Assembly: GCA_023254815.1 (NCBI GenBank)
Contig: JALRKI010000069.1
Location: 1-5,661 of the forward strand
Direction: 5' to 3'
From: Flavobacteriaceae bacterium
Lineage (GTDB): Bacteria; Bacteroidota; Bacteroidia; Flavobacteriales; Flavobacteriaceae
Length of the DNA stretch: 5,661 nucleotides
In this document: positions 4,952 through 5,661 of the stretch, in pieces
Position numbering within the stretch: position 1 is the first letter of the stretch
Layout: each line of letters opens with the position of its first letter
Notes under the pieces: generated by a model
Seen by the model: only the letters and a program-made list of their open reading frames with translations
Told to the model about the DNA's origin: nothing
The model's database searches: none
Program-made: the position numbers and the translations under genes

Positions 4952-5661
4952 TGTATGACGAAAGCACGAAAAGGACGGTCCAAGAACAGACCACTAAAAT
5001 TTCTCCAAGGTGAACTCCATAGTCATAGACCAAATTTTGCTGATCGGGAAATTTTGAAATAAGTATTCTTTGAAATGGCTGATCGATGAGTTTGTACAAG
5101 GATTTTAAAGGAAATAGATCTTGAATAATTTCTGGAATTTTACTCTCGCTATTTCTGAAATTATATTTCATGATTCCATAAATGATCCATTCTCCAATGA
5201 ACAATACAAACAAGAATCCCAAAGCGAATGCCGATCGTTTGAACAAGACTCCAAAGAAAAGACACAGGCTAAAAAAACCAACAAGTTTGAAAAAATATGC
5301 CGCTATAAATTCTGTACCTTGAATGATGATGCCAATTTCATTATAGCTGGAATAGTACAATCCAATACCCAAAGACAATACAAAAATGAGAATAGTCGAT
5401 ATGAGAGAAAAGAAAACAATGGTGTAAAATTTGGAACGGATGAATTGTTGTTTACTCAAACCATCAATGAGGTTCTGTTTTAGGGTTCGGTTGCTGTATT
5501 CGTTTCCAATCATACTGACCACTACAATGGCAAAAAAGAATTTGAATTGAGCAGCAAAAAAAGTGGTAACATGCCAAATGATGGGGAAATTAAAAACTCC
5601 GAGTTCTCCAAGTTCAAGCGTGAATAAGCCGAAAAAATCAATCTTAAATGAAGACAACAAT
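4926..5661 (-). CDS. ABC-2 type transporter permease, C-terminal part (5' end outside window)
   Basis: The frame is open from the right edge to a TAG stop at 4926-4928, giving about 244 residues. The first codon in the window (5658-5660) is TTG but is best read as an internal Leu, because relatives start with a further cytoplasmic stretch and a membrane segment before this point. Five hydrophobic segments are visible, at about 30-51, 78-103, 117-140, 144-163 and 219-238, counted from the edge. N-E-Y-S-N-R-T-L-K-Q-N-L at 53-64, after the first of them, is the coupling-helix-like motif of ABC-2 permeases. The C-terminal tail K-K-R-D-L is basic and probably cytoplasmic. Such permeases pair with a separate ATP-binding subunit, which would lie outside the window; the substrate cannot be told. 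The DNA is AT-rich: one sampled line (5161-5220) is 18 of 60 G or C. The next gene on the strand starts 27 bases after the stop. Confidence 0.85.
   Translation of the reverse strand, partial: LLSSFKIDFFGLFTLELGELGVFNFPIIWHVTTFFAAQFKFFFAIVVVSMIGNEYSNRTLKQNLIDGLSKQQFIRSKFYTIVFFSLISTILIFVLSLGIGLYYSSYNEIGIIIQGTEFIAAYFFKLVGFFSLCLFFGVLFKRSAFALGFLFVLFIGEWIIYGIMKYNFRNSESKIPEIIQDLFPLKSLYKLIDQPFQRILISKFPDQQNLVYDYGVHLGEILVVCSWTVLFVLSSYILLKKRDL

Noticed and set aside
5658..5660. TTG at the right edge as the start of the permease gene
   Set aside because: The peptide begins in the middle of the family pattern, lacking the usual N-terminal cytoplasmic part and first membrane segment, so the frame most likely continues beyond the window.

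Overview
The window reads as part of a chromosome from a Bacteroidota bacterium, most likely class Flavobacteriia. The main reason is a 1131-residue secreted protein that ends in a textbook type B type IX secretion sorting domain, a signal known only from this phylum. Supporting signs are AT-rich DNA, absence of convincing Shine-Dalgarno sites, TAnnTTTG-like -7 boxes, and a permease and nucleotidyltransferase that resemble flavobacterial families. All calls come from reading the sequence; no database was searched.

Layout. On the plus strand, 1-140 is the 3' end of a gene encoding a rhodanese domain; it has no start inside the window but its reading frame and active-site loop are clear. A second, complete rhodanese gene follows after 11 bases (152-550); it encodes a small exported protein, probably a lipoprotein. 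All other genes lie on the minus strand. From right to left they are: the 3' part of an ABC-2 type permease (4926-5661, running off the right edge), the large type IX cargo protein (1503-4898), and a sugar-nucleotide-type nucleotidyltransferase (554-1438). The last converges on the second rhodanese gene, with only 3 bases between the stop codons. Gene density is very high and no stretch over 300 bases lacks a gene.

How the genes relate. The two rhodaneses probably form one transcript and may hand on persulfide sulfur or keep thiols in order in two compartments, one cytoplasmic and one in the envelope; this is inference. The permease would work with an ATPase encoded outside the window. The large protein is a modular cell-surface or released protein: signal peptide, beta-propeller-like region, PKD domain, four related Cys/Asp-rich modules, an Ig-like module, a further beta module and the sorting domain. 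Candidate Bacteroidota promoters lie directly upstream of it and of the nucleotidyltransferase, so the three minus-strand genes need not form one operon.

I see no undescribed multi-gene system, RNA gene, CRISPR array, insertion sequence or phage sequence. The points most worth a second look are the tandem rhodaneses, the Cys/Asp repeat array with its recently duplicated DNA, and an apparent insert in the propeller-like region of the cargo protein.
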